Shown: positions 17,712 to 27,922 of the stretch, piece after piece
Layout of the letters: each line of letters begins with the position of its first letter
How positions within the stretch are numbered: position 1 is the first letter of the stretch
Assembly: GCF_006965545.2 (NCBI RefSeq)
Contig: NZ_CP041372.2
Coordinates: 3,720,001 to 3,784,000 of the forward strand
DNA from: Paenalkalicoccus suaedae
GTDB lineage: Bacteria > Bacillota > Bacilli > Bacillales > Salisediminibacteriaceae
Reading direction: 5' to 3'
DNA length: 64,000 nt
Notes under the pieces: generated by a model
Databases searched by the model: none
Told to the model about the DNA's origin: nothing
What the model saw: the letters and a program-made list of their open reading frames with translations, nothing else
Program-made: the position numbers and the translations under genes

Positions 17712-20700
17712 TTATTTTGCAGCGACTGCCGGCTTCTTGCTGTCTTCGAACGCCGCCATTTCCGCATCGAACTTGCTTAATCCTTGAGATTGATGGTAAG
17801 CAATACGCTCACGCATCTTTAGGAAGTCCTTAGGAATTACCTTCACGAATTTTGATACGTAGTCATCCCACTGTGCTAAAATACGCTCTCCTTTAGGACT
17901 TAAAGTGTACTCTACATGCTTTTCAATCATCGTACGTAGTTCTTCGATTTCTTCTTTATCTGTCAGTGATTGAAGGAGAACGAGCTCCTTATTACACTTC
18001 TTCTCAAACGGAACTTCGTTCTCATCTAAGATATAAGCAATACCACCAGACATACCGGCAGCGAAGTTACGACCTGTCTCTCCAAGTATCACGACCTTAC
18101 CTCCAGTCATGTACTCACAGCCATGGTCTCCTACACCTTCCACAACAATTTGTGCGCCACTATTACGGACACAGAAGCGCTCTCCAGCGAGCCCACTAAT
18201 ATATGCCTCACCGCCTGTTGCGCCGTAGAATGCAACGTTACCTGCGATAATGCTGTGCTCCCAGCTAAACGATGACTTACGCGTTGGACGTGCAATGATT
18301 TTACCGCCAGAAAGTCCTTTACCGATAAAGTCGTTCGCATCTCCAATAAGCTTTAACGTCATCCCTTTAGGAATAAAGGCACCGAAGCTTTGACCAGCTG
18401 ACCCTTTAAAGTTTAGTCGGATTGTATCCTCCGGTAAACCTTCTAGACCGTAGCGACGTGTAACCTCACTACCAAGGATCGTACCAACTACGCGGTGAAT
18501 ATTTCGAATCGACGACGTACCTTTAACTGGTGTACCTGATTCTAATGCTTCCTCCGCGAATGGTAATAGCTCCTGATGGTCAAGAGACTTCTCTAAACCA
18601 TGATCCTGCTTACGACTTGCATACGCTGTAGTGCCTGGCGCAAGCTCTGGCTGATAAAGAAGTGCACCGATGTCGAGGTGTTTACCTTTCCAGTGGTCGA
18701 CTGCTTTATTCATTTCTAAAATATCGGTACGTCCAACCATCTCATTGATTGTGCGGAATCCAAGCTCTGCCATAAGCTCGCGAGCTTCTTGTGCAACAAA
18801 GCGCATGAAGTTTTCGACGGAATCAGCTGTCCCGATAAACTTTTTACGTAGCTCTGGATTTTGCGTTGCTACCCCTACTGGACATGTATCTAGGTGACAC
18901 ACGCGCATCATAATACAGCCTAATACCACAAGTGGTGCTGTGGAGAAGCCATACTCTTCCGCTCCAAGTAGTGTCGCAACGATAACGTCACGACCTGTCA
19001 TCATTTTCCCGTCTGTTTCTACAACAATTCGATCACGAAGACCGTTTAAGATAAGTGTCTGATGCGTCTCTGCAAGTCCAATTTCCCACGGTAAACCAGC
19101 GTGCTTTAAGCTTGTACGTGGAGCTGCTCCCGTACCGCCGTCGTAACCACTGATTAAGACAAGATCCGCGCGTCCTTTCGCAACACCAGCTGCAATCGTA
19201 CCTACTCCTGCTGCTGATACAAGCTTTACGCTAATACGAGCGCGTGGGTTTGCGTTCTTTAAGTTATGAATCAACTCAGCCAAGTCCTCGATCGAATAAA
19301 TATCGTGGTGAGGTGGGGGGGAGATAAGCTCTACACCCGTTGTTGATCCACGAACGTCTGCTACCCAAGGATAGACCTTCTTACCAGGTAAGTGTCCGCC
19401 TTCCCCTGGCTTTGCTCCTTGCGAAACTTTAATTTGAATCTCATCGGCATTAACAAGGTAATGACTCTTTACCCCGAAGCGTCCTGATGCTACCTGTTTG
19501 ATAGAGCTTCGACGAAGATCGCCGTTCTCATCTGGAGTGAAGCGCTCTGGATCCTCGCCACCTTCTCCACTGTTGCTCGCTCCGCCAATACGGTTCATCG
19601 CAATTGCGAGTGCCTCGTGTGCTTCTTGGCTGATCGCTCCAAATGACATCGCACCAGTCTTAAAGCGCTTCATGATGGCATCAATGGATTCGACTTCTTC
19701 AATTGGGATCGCCTTGCGCTCTTTAAATTTAATCAGACCACGTAGGGACTGTAAGTTATTTTTTTCTTCCGTAATAAGCTTGGAGTATTCCTTAAACGCC
19801 TCATAATCACCTGCGCGAGTTGAGTGCTGGAGCATATGGATCGTCCTTGGATTATACTGATGGTGCTCTCCGTTTTGACGATACTGGAATTCATCCCCGA
19901 TCTCGAGCTTCTTCGTTTTACCTCGTGCTGGCGCAAACGCTGGCTTATGGCGCAATAGTACTTCCTGCGCAATCAATTTAAGGCCAATACCATCGATCTT
20001 AGATGTCGTTCTGGAAAAATGACGGTCGATGACCTCTTTAGAAATACCAACTGCTTCAAAGATTTGCGCACCACGATAACTTTGAATCGTCGAGATACCC
20101 ATCTTAGACATAACTTTTACAACACCATCTGTAACAGATGCGATGTACTGATTGACCACATCGTCGTAGCTCATTGATGCATCTAATTCGTTACGTGCAT
20201 GTAAATCTTCTAAAGACGCAAACGCAAGATATGGGTTAATTGCTTGCGCACCATAGCCTAGTAATAGCGCGAAGTGGTGTACTTCACGAGCTTCTGCTGT
20301 CTCAATTAAAAGGCTTACTTTTGTACGAGTGCCCTGACGAATTAAATGATGGTGCAAGGCAGACACAGCAAGTAAGGATGGAATAGCAGCATGCTTTTCG
20401 TCAACGCCTCGATCTGATAGTACGAGTAACACATTGCCATCTTCAATCGCTTGATCAGCCTGATCGAATAGCGCTTCTAACGCAGGCTCCATTGCCTCTG
20501 CACCTTTTTCCACCTCAAATAAGATAGACATGGTTGTCGCTTTGAAACCATCTAAATTTTGGTCCTTTAACGTTTGAAGCTGTCTATTACTAACGACAGG
20601 GCTTTGTAATCGAATATGTCGACAGCTTAATGCGTCAGGATTAACGAGGCTTCCCTCTGCTCCGATAGTGGTACTAATTTGCGTCACAATCTCCTCACGA

Positions 20701-22304
20701 ATCGCATCGATCGCAGGGTTTGTTACCTGTGCAAACAGCTGCTTAAAGTAGTTAAATAGTAGCTGCGGCTTTTGTGACAGTACGGCAAGCGGCGAGTCAT
20801 AGCCCATCGATCCAACAGGATCCTTTTGCTCTACAACAAGCGGCTTTAGAATCTTTGTCATCTCTTCATTCGTATATCCGAAGGCAAGCTGTTGCTCGAC
20901 AAGACCTTCTAGGTCGTTTGCAAGCTCCGCTTTGCTCTCTTCTACATCTTCTAATTCACGTAAATTCTCATCTAACCATTCTCTATATGGTTGCTCTTTT
21001 GCAATTTGCATCTTAAGCTCTTCATCTGGAATGATTTTACCAGCCTCTAAATCAAGAAGAAGCATTTTACCTGGGCTTAAACGCTCTTTGTACTCAATAT
21101 CATCAGCAAAGATATCTAATGCTCCAACTTCAGATCCTAGGACAAGCATGCCGCTCTTTGTTACGTAATAACGAGCTGGACGAAGTCCGTTACGGTCTAA
21201 AATAGCACCTACGTGTCTTCCGTCAGTGAACCCAACTGCAGCAGGTCCATCCCACGGCTCCATAAGTGTACTGTGATATTCATAAAAATCGCGCTTTTCT
21301 GGCTTAATTAGATCATCGTTTGCCCAAGGTTCCGGGATCATCATCATCGCAGTGTGAGCGAGGGATCTGCCTGAGAGGTGTAAGAATTCAAAACAGTTGT
21401 CAAACATAGAGGAGTCACTACCGTTTTTATCGATAACTGGTAAGAGTTTATTTAGATCTTCATCGGAGAAATACTCTGATTGACACATCTTCTCTCGTGC
21501 CTTCATCCAGTTTACGTTACCGCGTAGAGTGTTAAACTCCCCATTGTGAATGGTGTAACGGTTCGGGTGCGCTCGCTTCCAGCTTGGGAACGTATTTGTA
21601 CTAAAGCGTGAGTGTACAAATGCGACAGCTGACTTGAAGTCCGGATGATTCAAATCAATATAGAATGAATTAAGCTGCTCAGGGATAAGCATCCCTTTAT
21701 AAATAATCGTTCTAGACGATAAACTACAGATGTAGAAATCTTGATCCTTCATCGATTTCGCGATTTCGATTTCTGTGCGCTTTCTAATAATATAGAGGCG
21801 ACGCTCAAAATCGTCTTGGTCTTTTATGTTTTCTCCTTGTGCAATTAACACTTGGCGGATAAAGGGTTCTGTCTTCTTCGCTTCTTCCCCAACAAAGGCG
21901 TCGTTCACTGGCACTGTGCGCCATCCAACTACTTCCTGACCTTCTTCTTCAATCACTCGTTCGAAAATCTTACGTGCATTTTTACGCGCGTAAGGGTCTC
22001 GAGGGAAGAACACCATCCCAATTCCGTATTTGCCTTCCTCGGGAATTTCAAGTTCTTCTTTATCGAATTGCTTTTCAAAGAAACGGTGAGGTATTTGTGT
22101 TAAAATTCCTGCTCCGTCACCAGAGCTGACGTCGGCGGATTGACCACCTCGGTGCTCGAGGTTACATAAGATTGTGATCGCATTTTGAACGATATCATGG
22201 GATTTCGTACCATTAATATTAGCAATCATCCCAATTCCACAAGCTTCATGTTCCTCTCTCGGATCGTAAAGCCCTTGAGCGATAGGATACCCGTTTTTCA
22301 TCAT
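17712..22304 (-). CDS. gltB: Glutamate synthase large subunit (NADPH)
   Basis: Alpha subunit (1530 residues, usual length) converting glutamine plus 2-oxoglutarate to two glutamates. The sequence opens with a 21-residue propeptide followed by Cys22 ([11 protein letters not shown]), the N-terminal nucleophile of the glutaminase domain. The FMN-binding synthase domain is central, with [19 protein letters not shown] and the [3Fe-4S] cysteines in [15 protein letters not shown]. The C-terminal beta-helix domain holds the repeated G-rich pattern ([20 protein letters not shown]). ATG 22304 has RBS AAGGAGGG. Bacillus subtilis names it gltA. Together with gltD it forms the main ammonium-assimilation operon. 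Confidence 0.97.
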   Translation of the reverse strand: MMKNGYPIAQGLYDPREEHEACGIGMIANINGTKSHDIVQNAITILCNLEHRGGQSADVSSGDGAGILTQIPHRFFEKQFDKEELEIPEEGKYGIGMVFFPRDPYARKNARKIFERVIEEEGQEVVGWRTVPVNDAFVGEEAKKTEPFIRQVLIAQGENIKDQDDFERRLYIIRKRTEIEIAKSMKDQDFYICSLSSRTIIYKGMLIPEQLNSFYIDLNHPDFKSAVAFVHSRFSTNTFPSWKRAHPNRYTIHNGEFNTLRGNVNWMKAREKMCQSEYFSDEDLNKLLPVIDKNGSDSSMFDNCFEFLHLSGRSLAHTAMMMIPEPWANDDLIKPEKRDFYEYHSTLMEPWDGPAAVGFTDGRHVGAILDRNGLRPARYYVTKSGMLVLGSEVGALDIFADDIEYKERLSPGKMLLLDLEAGKIIPDEELKMQIAKEQPYREWLDENLRELEDVEESKAELANDLEGLVEQQLAFGYTNEEMTKILKPLVVEQKDPVGSMGYDSPLAVLSQKPQLLFNYFKQLFAQVTNPAIDAIREEIVTQISTTIGAEGSLVNPDALSCRHIRLQSPVVSNRQLQTLKDQNLDGFKATTMSILFEVEKGAEAMEPALEALFDQADQAIEDGNVLLVLSDRGVDEKHAAIPSLLAVSALHHHLIRQGTRTKVSLLIETAEAREVHHFALLLGYGAQAINPYLAFASLEDLHARNELDASMSYDDVVNQYIASVTDGVVKVMSKMGISTIQSYRGAQIFEAVGISKEVIDRHFSRTTSKIDGIGLKLIAQEVLLRHKPAFAPARGKTKKLEIGDEFQYRQNGEHHQYNPRTIHMLQHSTRAGDYEAFKEYSKLITEEKNNLQSLRGLIKFKERKAIPIEEVESIDAIMKRFKTGAMSFGAISQEAHEALAIAMNRIGGASNSGEGGEDPERFTPDENGDLRRSSIKQVASGRFGVKSHYLVNADEIQIKVSQGAKPGEGGHLPGKKVYPWVADVRGSTTGVELISPPPHHDIYSIEDLAELIHNLKNANPRARISVKLVSAAGVGTIAAGVAKGRADLVLISGYDGGTGAAPRTSLKHAGLPWEIGLAETHQTLILNGLRDRIVVETDGKMMTGRDVIVATLLGAEEYGFSTAPLVVLGCIMMRVCHLDTCPVGVATQNPELRKKFIGTADSVENFMRFVAQEARELMAELGFRTINEMVGRTDILEMNKAVDHWKGKHLDIGALLYQPELAPGTTAYASRKQDHGLEKSLDHQELLPFAEEALESGTPVKGTSSIRNIHRVVGTILGSEVTRRYGLEGLPEDTIRLNFKGSAGQSFGAFIPKGMTLKLIGDANDFIGKGLSGGKIIARPTRKSSFSWEHSIIAGNVAFYGATGGEAYISGLAGERFCVRNSGAQIVVEGVGDHGCEYMTGGKVVILGETGRNFAAGMSGGIAYILDENEVPFEKKCNKELVLLQSLTDKEEIEELRTMIEKHVEYTLSPKGERILAQWDDYVSKFVKVIPKDFLKMRERIAYHQSQGLSKFDAEMAAFEDSKKPAVAAK

Positions 22305-22724
22305 GATAGCGTCCCTCCTTGAGTTTTCGAAAATATGAACAAATGAAAGAATACGGCGTTAATTCAACATATTCAACCATTTATACACATTTTTATGCAT
22401 TTTGACTAGTTTACCACAGAACATACTAAAGTAAAAATGATTGTAACTTGAAAGATTCAGAAATCAACGAATATTCTTTCTCGTATTTCAGAATAATACC
22501 ACCTTTTATTCGAAATACAAAGTCATTTTAAGCCAGATTTCAGGTTTTCCCGAATGAATATAGCAATATATCCGATAATATCAAGGTTTTTGCTTGTTAA
22601 AAAATTTTACACGAGCTTGCTCTTTTTCGATGGAAATTCGTATACCAGAATGAATAATGACAAAAGCATACAGAAGCAGTTAGTTTCTTCCTTTCCTTGC
22701 TAGTTATAGATTGGTCTACGTTTA

Positions 22725-22738
22725 TGTAAACGCTTACT
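22725..22738. promoter_or_regulatory. Candidate CcpA cre site
   Basis: TGTAAACGCTTACT matches 13 of 14 positions of the cre consensus TGTAANCGNTTNCA. It lies about 420 bp upstream of gltB and 250 bp upstream of the padR gene. Carbon control of glutamate synthase is known in Bacillus, but the distance is large. Confidence 0.5.
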
Positions 22739-22905
22739 ATTGAGTAAACATTCATATTCATACATAAAAGTATATAGATAATGCGTCACTTTAGTGTCTA
22801 CATAATAGGTATGATTATTCGGGAATTGCCACTAGTCTATTATCTGCAATTAGGACCTGACTATTAAATATGAAGAAACACGATTAATAGCGTGACGTTA
22901 TTTCC

Positions 22906-22958
22906 TTGTCAAATAGGTCATCATGACTTATATTTAAGAATAAATAGGTCATTATGAC
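22906..22958 (+). promoter_or_regulatory. Promoter and two palindromic operators of the padR-NAD(P)-binding protein operon
   Basis: The -35 element TTGTCA (22906-22911) and the -10 element TATATT (22929-22934) are 17 bp apart. The palindrome GTCATCATGAC (22917-22927) fills the spacer, and a second, GTCATTATGAC (22948-22958), lies just after the expected start of transcription. Both are preceded by AAATAG, and their centres are 31 bp apart, three helical turns. This layout fits autorepression by the PadR-type protein. Confidence 0.65.
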
Positions 22959-22975
22959 ACATGAGGAGGAATGAC

Positions 22976-23512
22976 ATGTATGAACTAATCATTCTGTCGA
23001 CGCTTATGACGGGGCAGGCACACGGGTATTCCATCGCGCAAACAATTAATAGCATTATCGGTCCTATTGCAAAGGCTAGTAATGGGCGCATTTATCCCCT
23101 ACTAGCAAAGCTTGAGAAGCAAGGATTTGTAAAAAATGTTGTCAAACAGATTAATGGACGACAGCAAAAAGTGTTTACGCTCACCCCTACTGGTAAAGAA
23201 CGATTCTTTGCTCTCATGCTAGACACCGAGTCGAATCCAAAGGAATACCAAGAGCTATTCTCATTTAAAGTGACCGTTTTTGACTTATTGCAGCAGGAGA
23301 AGAGGCTACAGCTCACAGAGCACTACGTGGAATATTGCGAAGCGCATATAGAGCATTTGAAAAAAGGAGTAGAGGCTTCGTCTTCTTATTTATTTGGAGA
23401 AGACAAACCATCCTATTTAAACAAAGTGATGACTCATCGTATTAACCAATGGCAAGTAGAAAAAGAGTGGGCACTAACAATAAAGAAACAACTAGAGGAG
23501 GATTTACAATGA
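22976..23512 (+). CDS. PadR family transcriptional regulator
   Basis: About 178 residues. The N-terminal winged helix-turn-helix follows the PadR pattern: LSTLMTGQAHGYSIAQTIN, then the recognition region NGRIYPLLAKLEKQGFVKN. The C-terminal half is a helical dimerisation domain of PadR subfamily 2 length. ATG 22976 follows AGGAGGAATGAC. An ATG at 22961 overlaps that RBS and is rejected. It overlaps the next gene by 4 bp (ATGA). The two palindromes around its promoter suggest autorepression relieved by a small molecule, perhaps a phenolic or other electrophile handled by the downstream reductase (inference). Confidence 0.9.
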   Translation: MYELIILSTLMTGQAHGYSIAQTINSIIGPIAKASNGRIYPLLAKLEKQGFVKNVVKQINGRQQKVFTLTPTGKERFFALMLDTESNPKEYQELFSFKVTVFDLLQQEKRLQLTEHYVEYCEAHIEHLKKGVEASSSYLFGEDKPSYLNKVMTHRINQWQVEKEWALTIKKQLEEDLQ

Positions 23513-24141
23513 AAATAGCAGTTTTTGGAGCATCAGGACGTAGCGGCATTCCGTTTGTAAAGCAAGCATTAGAACAAGGACATGAATTAACGGTCTTAGT
23601 TCGGACACCATCTAAATTAGGTGTGGAGCATCCACATTTAACTGTCCTCCAAGGTGATATTCTTAAGGAGAGTGATGTTTTGAAAACAATAGAAGGTAAT
23701 GATGCCGTTGTGAGTCTCATCGGTCACTCAAAGAACTCTCCAAAAGACTTACAGGCAACAGCTACCTCTTATGTGTTGAAAGCTATGCATACACATGAAG
23801 TGACTCGCCTTATAAGTCTTACTGGTGCTGCTGTGAAAGCACAAAAGGATGTCGCTCAAAAATGGTTTGGACGCATCATTGAAGGTGTAATGCAACTAGT
23901 AGCGAAAGATGTTCTAAATGATGGGAAAGCTCACGCTACTCTCATTGCTAAAAGCTCTGTTGATTGGACAATTGTCCGTGGACCTCGTCTTACAGAGGGA
24001 CCGTTAACAAAAGACTATAAAACAGGCTACTTTAAAATGGAATCACCTTTCGTATCACGTGCTGATATCGCGCACTTTATTTTACGAGAACTAGATAACC
24101 CTACGTATATCCATGAATATCCGTTAATTTCTGCTAAGTAG
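23509..24141 (+). CDS. NAD(P)-binding atypical SDR (NmrA/BVR-B-like)
   Basis: About 210 residues. The Rossmann dinucleotide motif GASGRSG begins at residue 7 (MKIAVFGASGRSG). DAVVSLIGH and the downstream SVDWTIVRGPRLTEGP are typical of the NAD(P)H-binding atypical short-chain dehydrogenases related to biliverdin reductase B and NmrA. Such proteins act as oxidoreductases or redox sensors. The ATG at 23509 overlaps the padR stop and has RBS GAGGAGG, so the two are co-translated, and this is probably the regulated target. Confidence 0.88.
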   Translation: MKIAVFGASGRSGIPFVKQALEQGHELTVLVRTPSKLGVEHPHLTVLQGDILKESDVLKTIEGNDAVVSLIGHSKNSPKDLQATATSYVLKAMHTHEVTRLISLTGAAVKAQKDVAQKWFGRIIEGVMQLVAKDVLNDGKAHATLIAKSSVDWTIVRGPRLTEGPLTKDYKTGYFKMESPFVSRADIAHFILRELDNPTYIHEYPLISAK

Positions 24142-24160
24142 TGTACCCTAAATGAGTGAA

Positions 24161-24196
24161 GAGCCCCTCTGATTACGGTCAGAGGGGCTCTAAAGG
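24161..24196 (+). terminator. Terminator after the PadR operon
   Basis: Perfect arms GAGCCCCTCTGA and TCAGAGGGGCTC with a 6-base loop. The T-run is short. Confidence 0.8.
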
Positions 24197-24273
24197 TGTG
24201 AGCTGGACATGTAAATTGGAAGTATATGCTTAAATCTCTAGCTTTGAACTTGGTTTATTATGTGTGGTGGTTT

Positions 24274-24460
24274 TTATGTTCCTCATTTTGGAGTTATGTT
24301 CGCCATTCTGATTTTATGTGCCGTATTTTAAAGTTATGGATTTCGCGCTTAACTTTAACTTAGTTATGTGCCCCATTACGAGTTTATGTGCCTTATCACA
24401 AAGTTATGTTCCTCGTTCAGATTTTATGTGCCCCACTTCTACCCTATGGACTTCGTTGAT
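24274..24460. repeat. Degenerate array with 20-bp period, motif TTATGTKCC
   Basis: TTATGT-type words begin at 24274, 24294, 24314, 24334, 24364, 24384, 24404, 24424 and 24444. The spacing is 20 bp, with one 30-bp step. The 11-12 bases between them are variable. No ORF explains the period. It fills most of the gap between two terminators. Confidence 0.7.
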
Positions 24461-24499
24461 TAAACAAATGCGCCACACTTAACCTTCTCCTACTAACAA

Positions 24500-24538
24500 G
24501 AAAAAAGACCAGCAACCGCACGTATGCGGCACTAGCCT
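24500..24538 (-). terminator. Terminator of the YlmA-like ATPase gene
   Basis: Bulged stem around CCGCA-TACG-TGCGG, extended by pairs of GGCTAG with CTGGTC, followed on the minus strand by TTTTTT. Confidence 0.75.
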
Positions 24539-24547
24539 AAACAGCTA

Positions 24548-25348
24548 TTATATCTTATTCAAACCCGCCTCTTTTTTCACACGAATCCACGGTCTCTCCT
24601 CATGCCACGACAAGCTCACTGGCACTTGGAAGGTCTTCGTAAGATTCTCTTCTGTGATGACATCCTTTTTAGGACCCGCCGCCACAATCTCTCCATCATG
24701 CAAGAGAAGCATGTGGCTAATCGATGGAATAATCTCTTCTAAGTGATGCGTCACATAAAGAAGCGTCGGCGCATTTTCGTCCGTCTTCATCACTTCAAGC
24801 GTATCCAAAAACTCCTCGCGTGCATACAGATCAAGCCCCGAGCAAGGCTCATCTAAAATCAAAAGCTCCAAATTAGACATCCACGCACGCGCCAAAAGCA
24901 CCTTCTTTCGCTCTCCTTGCGAAAAGAATTTTAGCGGCTCATTCGTCAAATGCGAAATATTAAACTTCGCTAGTAGCTCATGCGCACGATCCACATCCTC
25001 CGCCGTAATAGGCTCAAACAACCCGATCGATGCATGCTTCCCGCTAAGAACAATCTCCAAAGCCGTCTCTTCGTCGTGTCTGTTAAACTGTTGGTCGAGC
25101 GCTGCGCTCACCCAGCCGATTGATTTACGCAGTTCGGGCAGATTAACCATTCCGTATTGGTTACCGAGTACGTCAACCGTGCCTGCTGTCGCCCACATAT
25201 TTCCCGTAATGACCTTCAGTAAGGTTGTCTTTCCAGAGCCGTTCAACCCTAAAATCCCCCACTGTTGACCCTTCTCCGCATTCCATGTAACCCCTTTCAA
25301 AATTTCATTACCCTCACGCGTAACGTTGATGTTTTTGAGTGTAATCAC
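24548..25348 (-). CDS. ABC transporter ATP-binding protein, YlmA-like (COG1119)
   Basis: Stand-alone ATPase (266 residues) with no permease gene beside it. Walker A GLNGSGKTT is at about residues 35-43, the signature FSQGERKKVLLARA, Walker B LLILDEPCSGLD and VTHHLEEI. The Q at position 29 region (EKGQQWGILG) and overall length resemble Bacillus subtilis YlmA. Members of this group are annotated as molybdate/iron-type ATPases, but their role is unproven. GTG 25348 follows GGAGGAAG. It is monocistronic, with its own terminator. Confidence 0.88.
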   Translation of the reverse strand: MITLKNINVTREGNEILKGVTWNAEKGQQWGILGLNGSGKTTLLKVITGNMWATAGTVDVLGNQYGMVNLPELRKSIGWVSAALDQQFNRHDEETALEIVLSGKHASIGLFEPITAEDVDRAHELLAKFNISHLTNEPLKFFSQGERKKVLLARAWMSNLELLILDEPCSGLDLYAREEFLDTLEVMKTDENAPTLLYVTHHLEEIIPSISHMLLLHDGEIVAAGPKKDVITEENLTKTFQVPVSLSWHEERPWIRVKKEAGLNKI

Positions 25349-25509
25349 GTCACTTCCTCCTCTCAGCTCTCCTTTTCTGACTCTTCTTATATTTTAGTCT
25401 AGCCACCCCTATTTCGCAATTCACCTTTTACGAGAATTATGTAAACATCGAGCTTGCTCAGTAAGGTACAATGTAATTATTCCTATTTTCGAAATAAAGG
25501 AGCGTTCGC

Positions 25510-26406
25510 ATGTCTATCTTCATTAATGTCGTGTTACCGGTGCTATTAGTATTCGCCTCCGGATTTGCGATTCAAAAGTGGAAAAAAGTCGACATCAAAC
25601 CTGTATCCGTTGTCGCCTTATACATTGCCACACCAGCACTTGTTTTTCAAACTTTCTACAGCGCCACCATCGATCGTCAATATATGTATATCATCGTGTT
25701 CGCCTTCGCACTCCTATTTTCACTCATAATGGTCAATAAAGTCTTAGCATGGATTATGCGAAAGCCTGATGAGACGCAGAATAAATGGATTCTAGCCACT
25801 GCGTTCATGAACGCTGGTAACTACGGGGCGCCGATCATCCTATTTGCATACGGGCAGCAAGGCTTCGCCTACGCCGTTATTTTTATGGTGCTACAATCGA
25901 TCATCATGAATATTTTTGGCGTATATTATGCAGCAAAAGGCCAGGCCGGTGCACGCTATGCCATTCGAAGTGTCCTTCAAATGCCTGTTACATACGCGCT
26001 ATTGCTCGGTATTTTCCTTCAAGTCACAGGGCTTGAGATGCCAGCAAACGTTCTTGGGACAGTGGATATTATCGCAGCTGCAGCCATTCCCCTTGTGATG
26101 CTGATTTTAGGCATGCAGCTCGCGAATATGGAGTGGACAAACTTCGATTGGCCGTCCGTCTCATACGGAGTAGTGATTCGACTATTTGTCTCCCCTGCAA
26201 TTGCATTCGGTTTAACGACGATCCTCCCGATGGATCCACTATTGGCAAACGTCTTAATCGTTTCAGCCGCTATGCCATCCGCTGCAACCATCGTTATGTA
26301 TGCCTTACAGTTCGACAGCGATCCAAAATATATCTCAAGCGTCACGCTTATTTCGACGCTACTAAGCGTCATCACCATTACCCTCCTACTCACCCTTTTA
26401 GGATAG
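25510..26406 (+). CDS. AEC (auxin efflux carrier) family transporter
   Basis: A 298-residue integral membrane protein with about ten helices arranged as two five-helix repeats. The motif ATAFMNAGNYGAPIILFAYG (residues ~96-115), with Asn-Ala-Gly-Asn-Tyr-Gly-Ala-Pro, is the crossing region of AEC carriers. ATLVLLG-type and SAAMPSAATIVMYA segments are the second repeat counterpart. Bacterial members move small carboxylates or amino acids, and the substrate here is unknown. ATG 25510 has RBS AAAGGAG. It is monocistronic, with a terminator directly after. Confidence 0.9.
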   Translation: MSIFINVVLPVLLVFASGFAIQKWKKVDIKPVSVVALYIATPALVFQTFYSATIDRQYMYIIVFAFALLFSLIMVNKVLAWIMRKPDETQNKWILATAFMNAGNYGAPIILFAYGQQGFAYAVIFMVLQSIIMNIFGVYYAAKGQAGARYAIRSVLQMPVTYALLLGIFLQVTGLEMPANVLGTVDIIAAAAIPLVMLILGMQLANMEWTNFDWPSVSYGVVIRLFVSPAIAFGLTTILPMDPLLANVLIVSAAMPSAATIVMYALQFDSDPKYISSVTLISTLLSVITITLLLTLLG

Positions 26407-26413
26407 AAAAATG

Positions 26414-26465
26414 AGGCACCCTCTCTCTTTGTATGATCTACAAAGAAGGACGGTGCCTGATTTTT
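26414..26465 (+). terminator. Terminator after the AEC carrier gene
   Basis: Outer arms AGGCACC and GGTGCCT and inner arms CTTTGTA and TACAAAG, followed by TTTTT. Confidence 0.85.
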
Positions 26466-26484
26466 ATTCCATTTTCCTAAACAA

Positions 26485-26515
26485 CAAAAAACGCCCCCTT
26501 GTCTAAGGAGACGCT
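26485..26515 (-). terminator. Terminator of the polar amino acid ABC operon
   Basis: On the minus strand, CGTCTCCTT pairs with AAGGGGGCG (one wobble pair) and is followed by TTTTTT. Confidence 0.75.
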
Positions 26516-26520
26516 CGTTC

Positions 26521-27243
26521 TTACAATATTTTATCTAAAAACTCTTTTGCACGTACGGACTTAGGAGCAGTAAAGAATTCCACTGGCGGAGCGTCCTCTA
26601 CAAGCTTTCCTTCATCAAGAAATAGGACGCGGTCGGATACTTCCTTCGCAAAGCCCATCTCGTGCGTGACAATGACCATTGTCATGCCAGATTCAGCGAG
26701 TCCCTTCATGACATCCAACACCTCTTTGACCATTTCTGGATCAAGCGCCGAGGTCGGCTCGTCAAATAGCATGATTTCTGGATCCATTGCTAATGCACGA
26801 GCGATAGCCACACGCTGCTTTTGTCCGCCTGATAAACGATTTGGGTAGGCGTCCGCCTTATCCGAGAGTCCTACCTTCTTTAAAAGCCCATGTGCGATCG
26901 TGTCTGCTTCATTTTTACTGAGCTTTTTTACTTTTGTCGGAGCGTACGTAATATTTTCTAGCACAGTTAGGTGGGGGAAAAGATGAAAGTGCTGAAATAC
27001 CATGCCGATTTTTTCTCTAATCTGAGAGACTGGTGCATCTTTAGCCGTGATCGCGGCCTGATCAATCGTGATCTCGCCGCCTGATGGTGTCTCTAGAAGA
27101 TTCATACAACGCAAGAAGGTCGACTTACCGGAACCTGATGGACCAATAACCGTGACAACCTCCCCTTTTTTTATACTTGTTGTGATCTGAGAAAGGACCT
27201 CGTTATCTCCGAATGACTTGGATAAATGTTCAACGTTAATCAC
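26521..27243 (-). CDS. Polar amino acid ABC transporter ATP-binding protein (GlnQ/ArtM type)
   Basis: 240 residues, the standard size. Walker [10 protein letters not shown] is at about 34-42, Q-loop [12 protein letters not shown], signature [17 protein letters not shown], Walker [17 protein letters not shown] and [15 protein letters not shown]. These details are diagnostic of the glutamine/arginine/cystine class. The start GTG 27243 overlaps the permease stop by 8 bp. It is the last gene of a binding protein-permease-ATPase operon. Confidence 0.94.
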   Translation of the reverse strand: MINVEHLSKSFGDNEVLSQITTSIKKGEVVTVIGPSGSGKSTFLRCMNLLETPSGGEITIDQAAITAKDAPVSQIREKIGMVFQHFHLFPHLTVLENITYAPTKVKKLSKNEADTIAHGLLKKVGLSDKADAYPNRLSGGQKQRVAIARALAMDPEIMLFDEPTSALDPEMVKEVLDVMKGLAESGMTMVIVTHEMGFAKEVSDRVLFLDEGKLVEDAPPVEFFTAPKSVRAKEFLDKIL

Positions 27244-27895
27244 TTTGCATCAACCTTCTTTCTACCGCTTTCCCAAGAAGCGTAAGTCCCATGACTAGCA
27301 CGTAATAGATGATACCCGCAATAATAAGTGGCTCAAAGAATGCGTAGGTTTGGCCACCTACGATATAGGCACGGCGCATAATATCTAATGCGCCTATCGT
27401 GGTTACAATCGCCGATTCCTTCGTGAGCGTAATAAACTCATTCATAAGTGCCGGTAAAATATTTTTCATCGCCTGGGGAAGAATAATGTCTTTCATCATC
27501 TCTTGATAAGGGATGCCAAGCGCAAGTGCCGCTTCTGTTTGTCCCTTATCGATTGATTGAATACCCGCGCGGATAATTTCAGAAATGTAGGCAGCTGAGT
27601 TTAAACCAAACGCCGCCACTGCTGCAGCAAAGGCTGGAATATCATAGCCGATAAGCTGAGGCATCCCAAAATAAATAATCATAAGCTGAAGTACGAGCGG
27701 TGTCCCTCGGAAAACCGATGTATAGGCATCTGCTAAAAAACGTAGTGCTTTAATACGTCCAATTTTAAGTAAGCTAAGTAGAACCCCTAGAATAAATCCA
27801 ATGACGATGGCAACTGCTACAATTTGTAGCGTCACCCAAACCCCTTGCAGAATGTAAGGGAGCGAGGGCAACACCTGGGAAAAGTTTAAATTCAT
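27236..27895 (-). CDS. Polar amino acid ABC transporter permease
   Basis: 219-residue HisM/GlnP-class permease with five to six helices and the signature [29 protein letters not shown] followed by the EAA region. [25 protein letters not shown] is typical. ATG at 27895 lies 27 bp after the binding-protein stop (coordinates 27923 to 27895), with a GGAGGGGG site. A single permease gene suggests a homodimeric channel. Confidence 0.93.
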   Translation of the reverse strand: MNLNFSQVLPSLPYILQGVWVTLQIVAVAIVIGFILGVLLSLLKIGRIKALRFLADAYTSVFRGTPLVLQLMIIYFGMPQLIGYDIPAFAAAVAAFGLNSAAYISEIIRAGIQSIDKGQTEAALALGIPYQEMMKDIILPQAMKNILPALMNEFITLTKESAIVTTIGALDIMRRAYIVGGQTYAFFEPLIIAGIIYYVLVMGLTLLGKAVERRLMQSD

Positions 27896-27922
27896 GCCCT
27901 TCCCCCTCCTCTCTATGTTGTC

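Larger units (their letters stand above)
22305..22975. other. Divergent regulatory region between gltB and the PadR gene
   Basis: 671 bp, AT-rich. A near-consensus cre site and a clear promoter with twin operators for the padR gene are listed separately. I cannot place the gltB promoter with certainty, and no gltC-like regulator gene is next to it. No coding frame with an RBS is visible. Confidence 0.4.
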
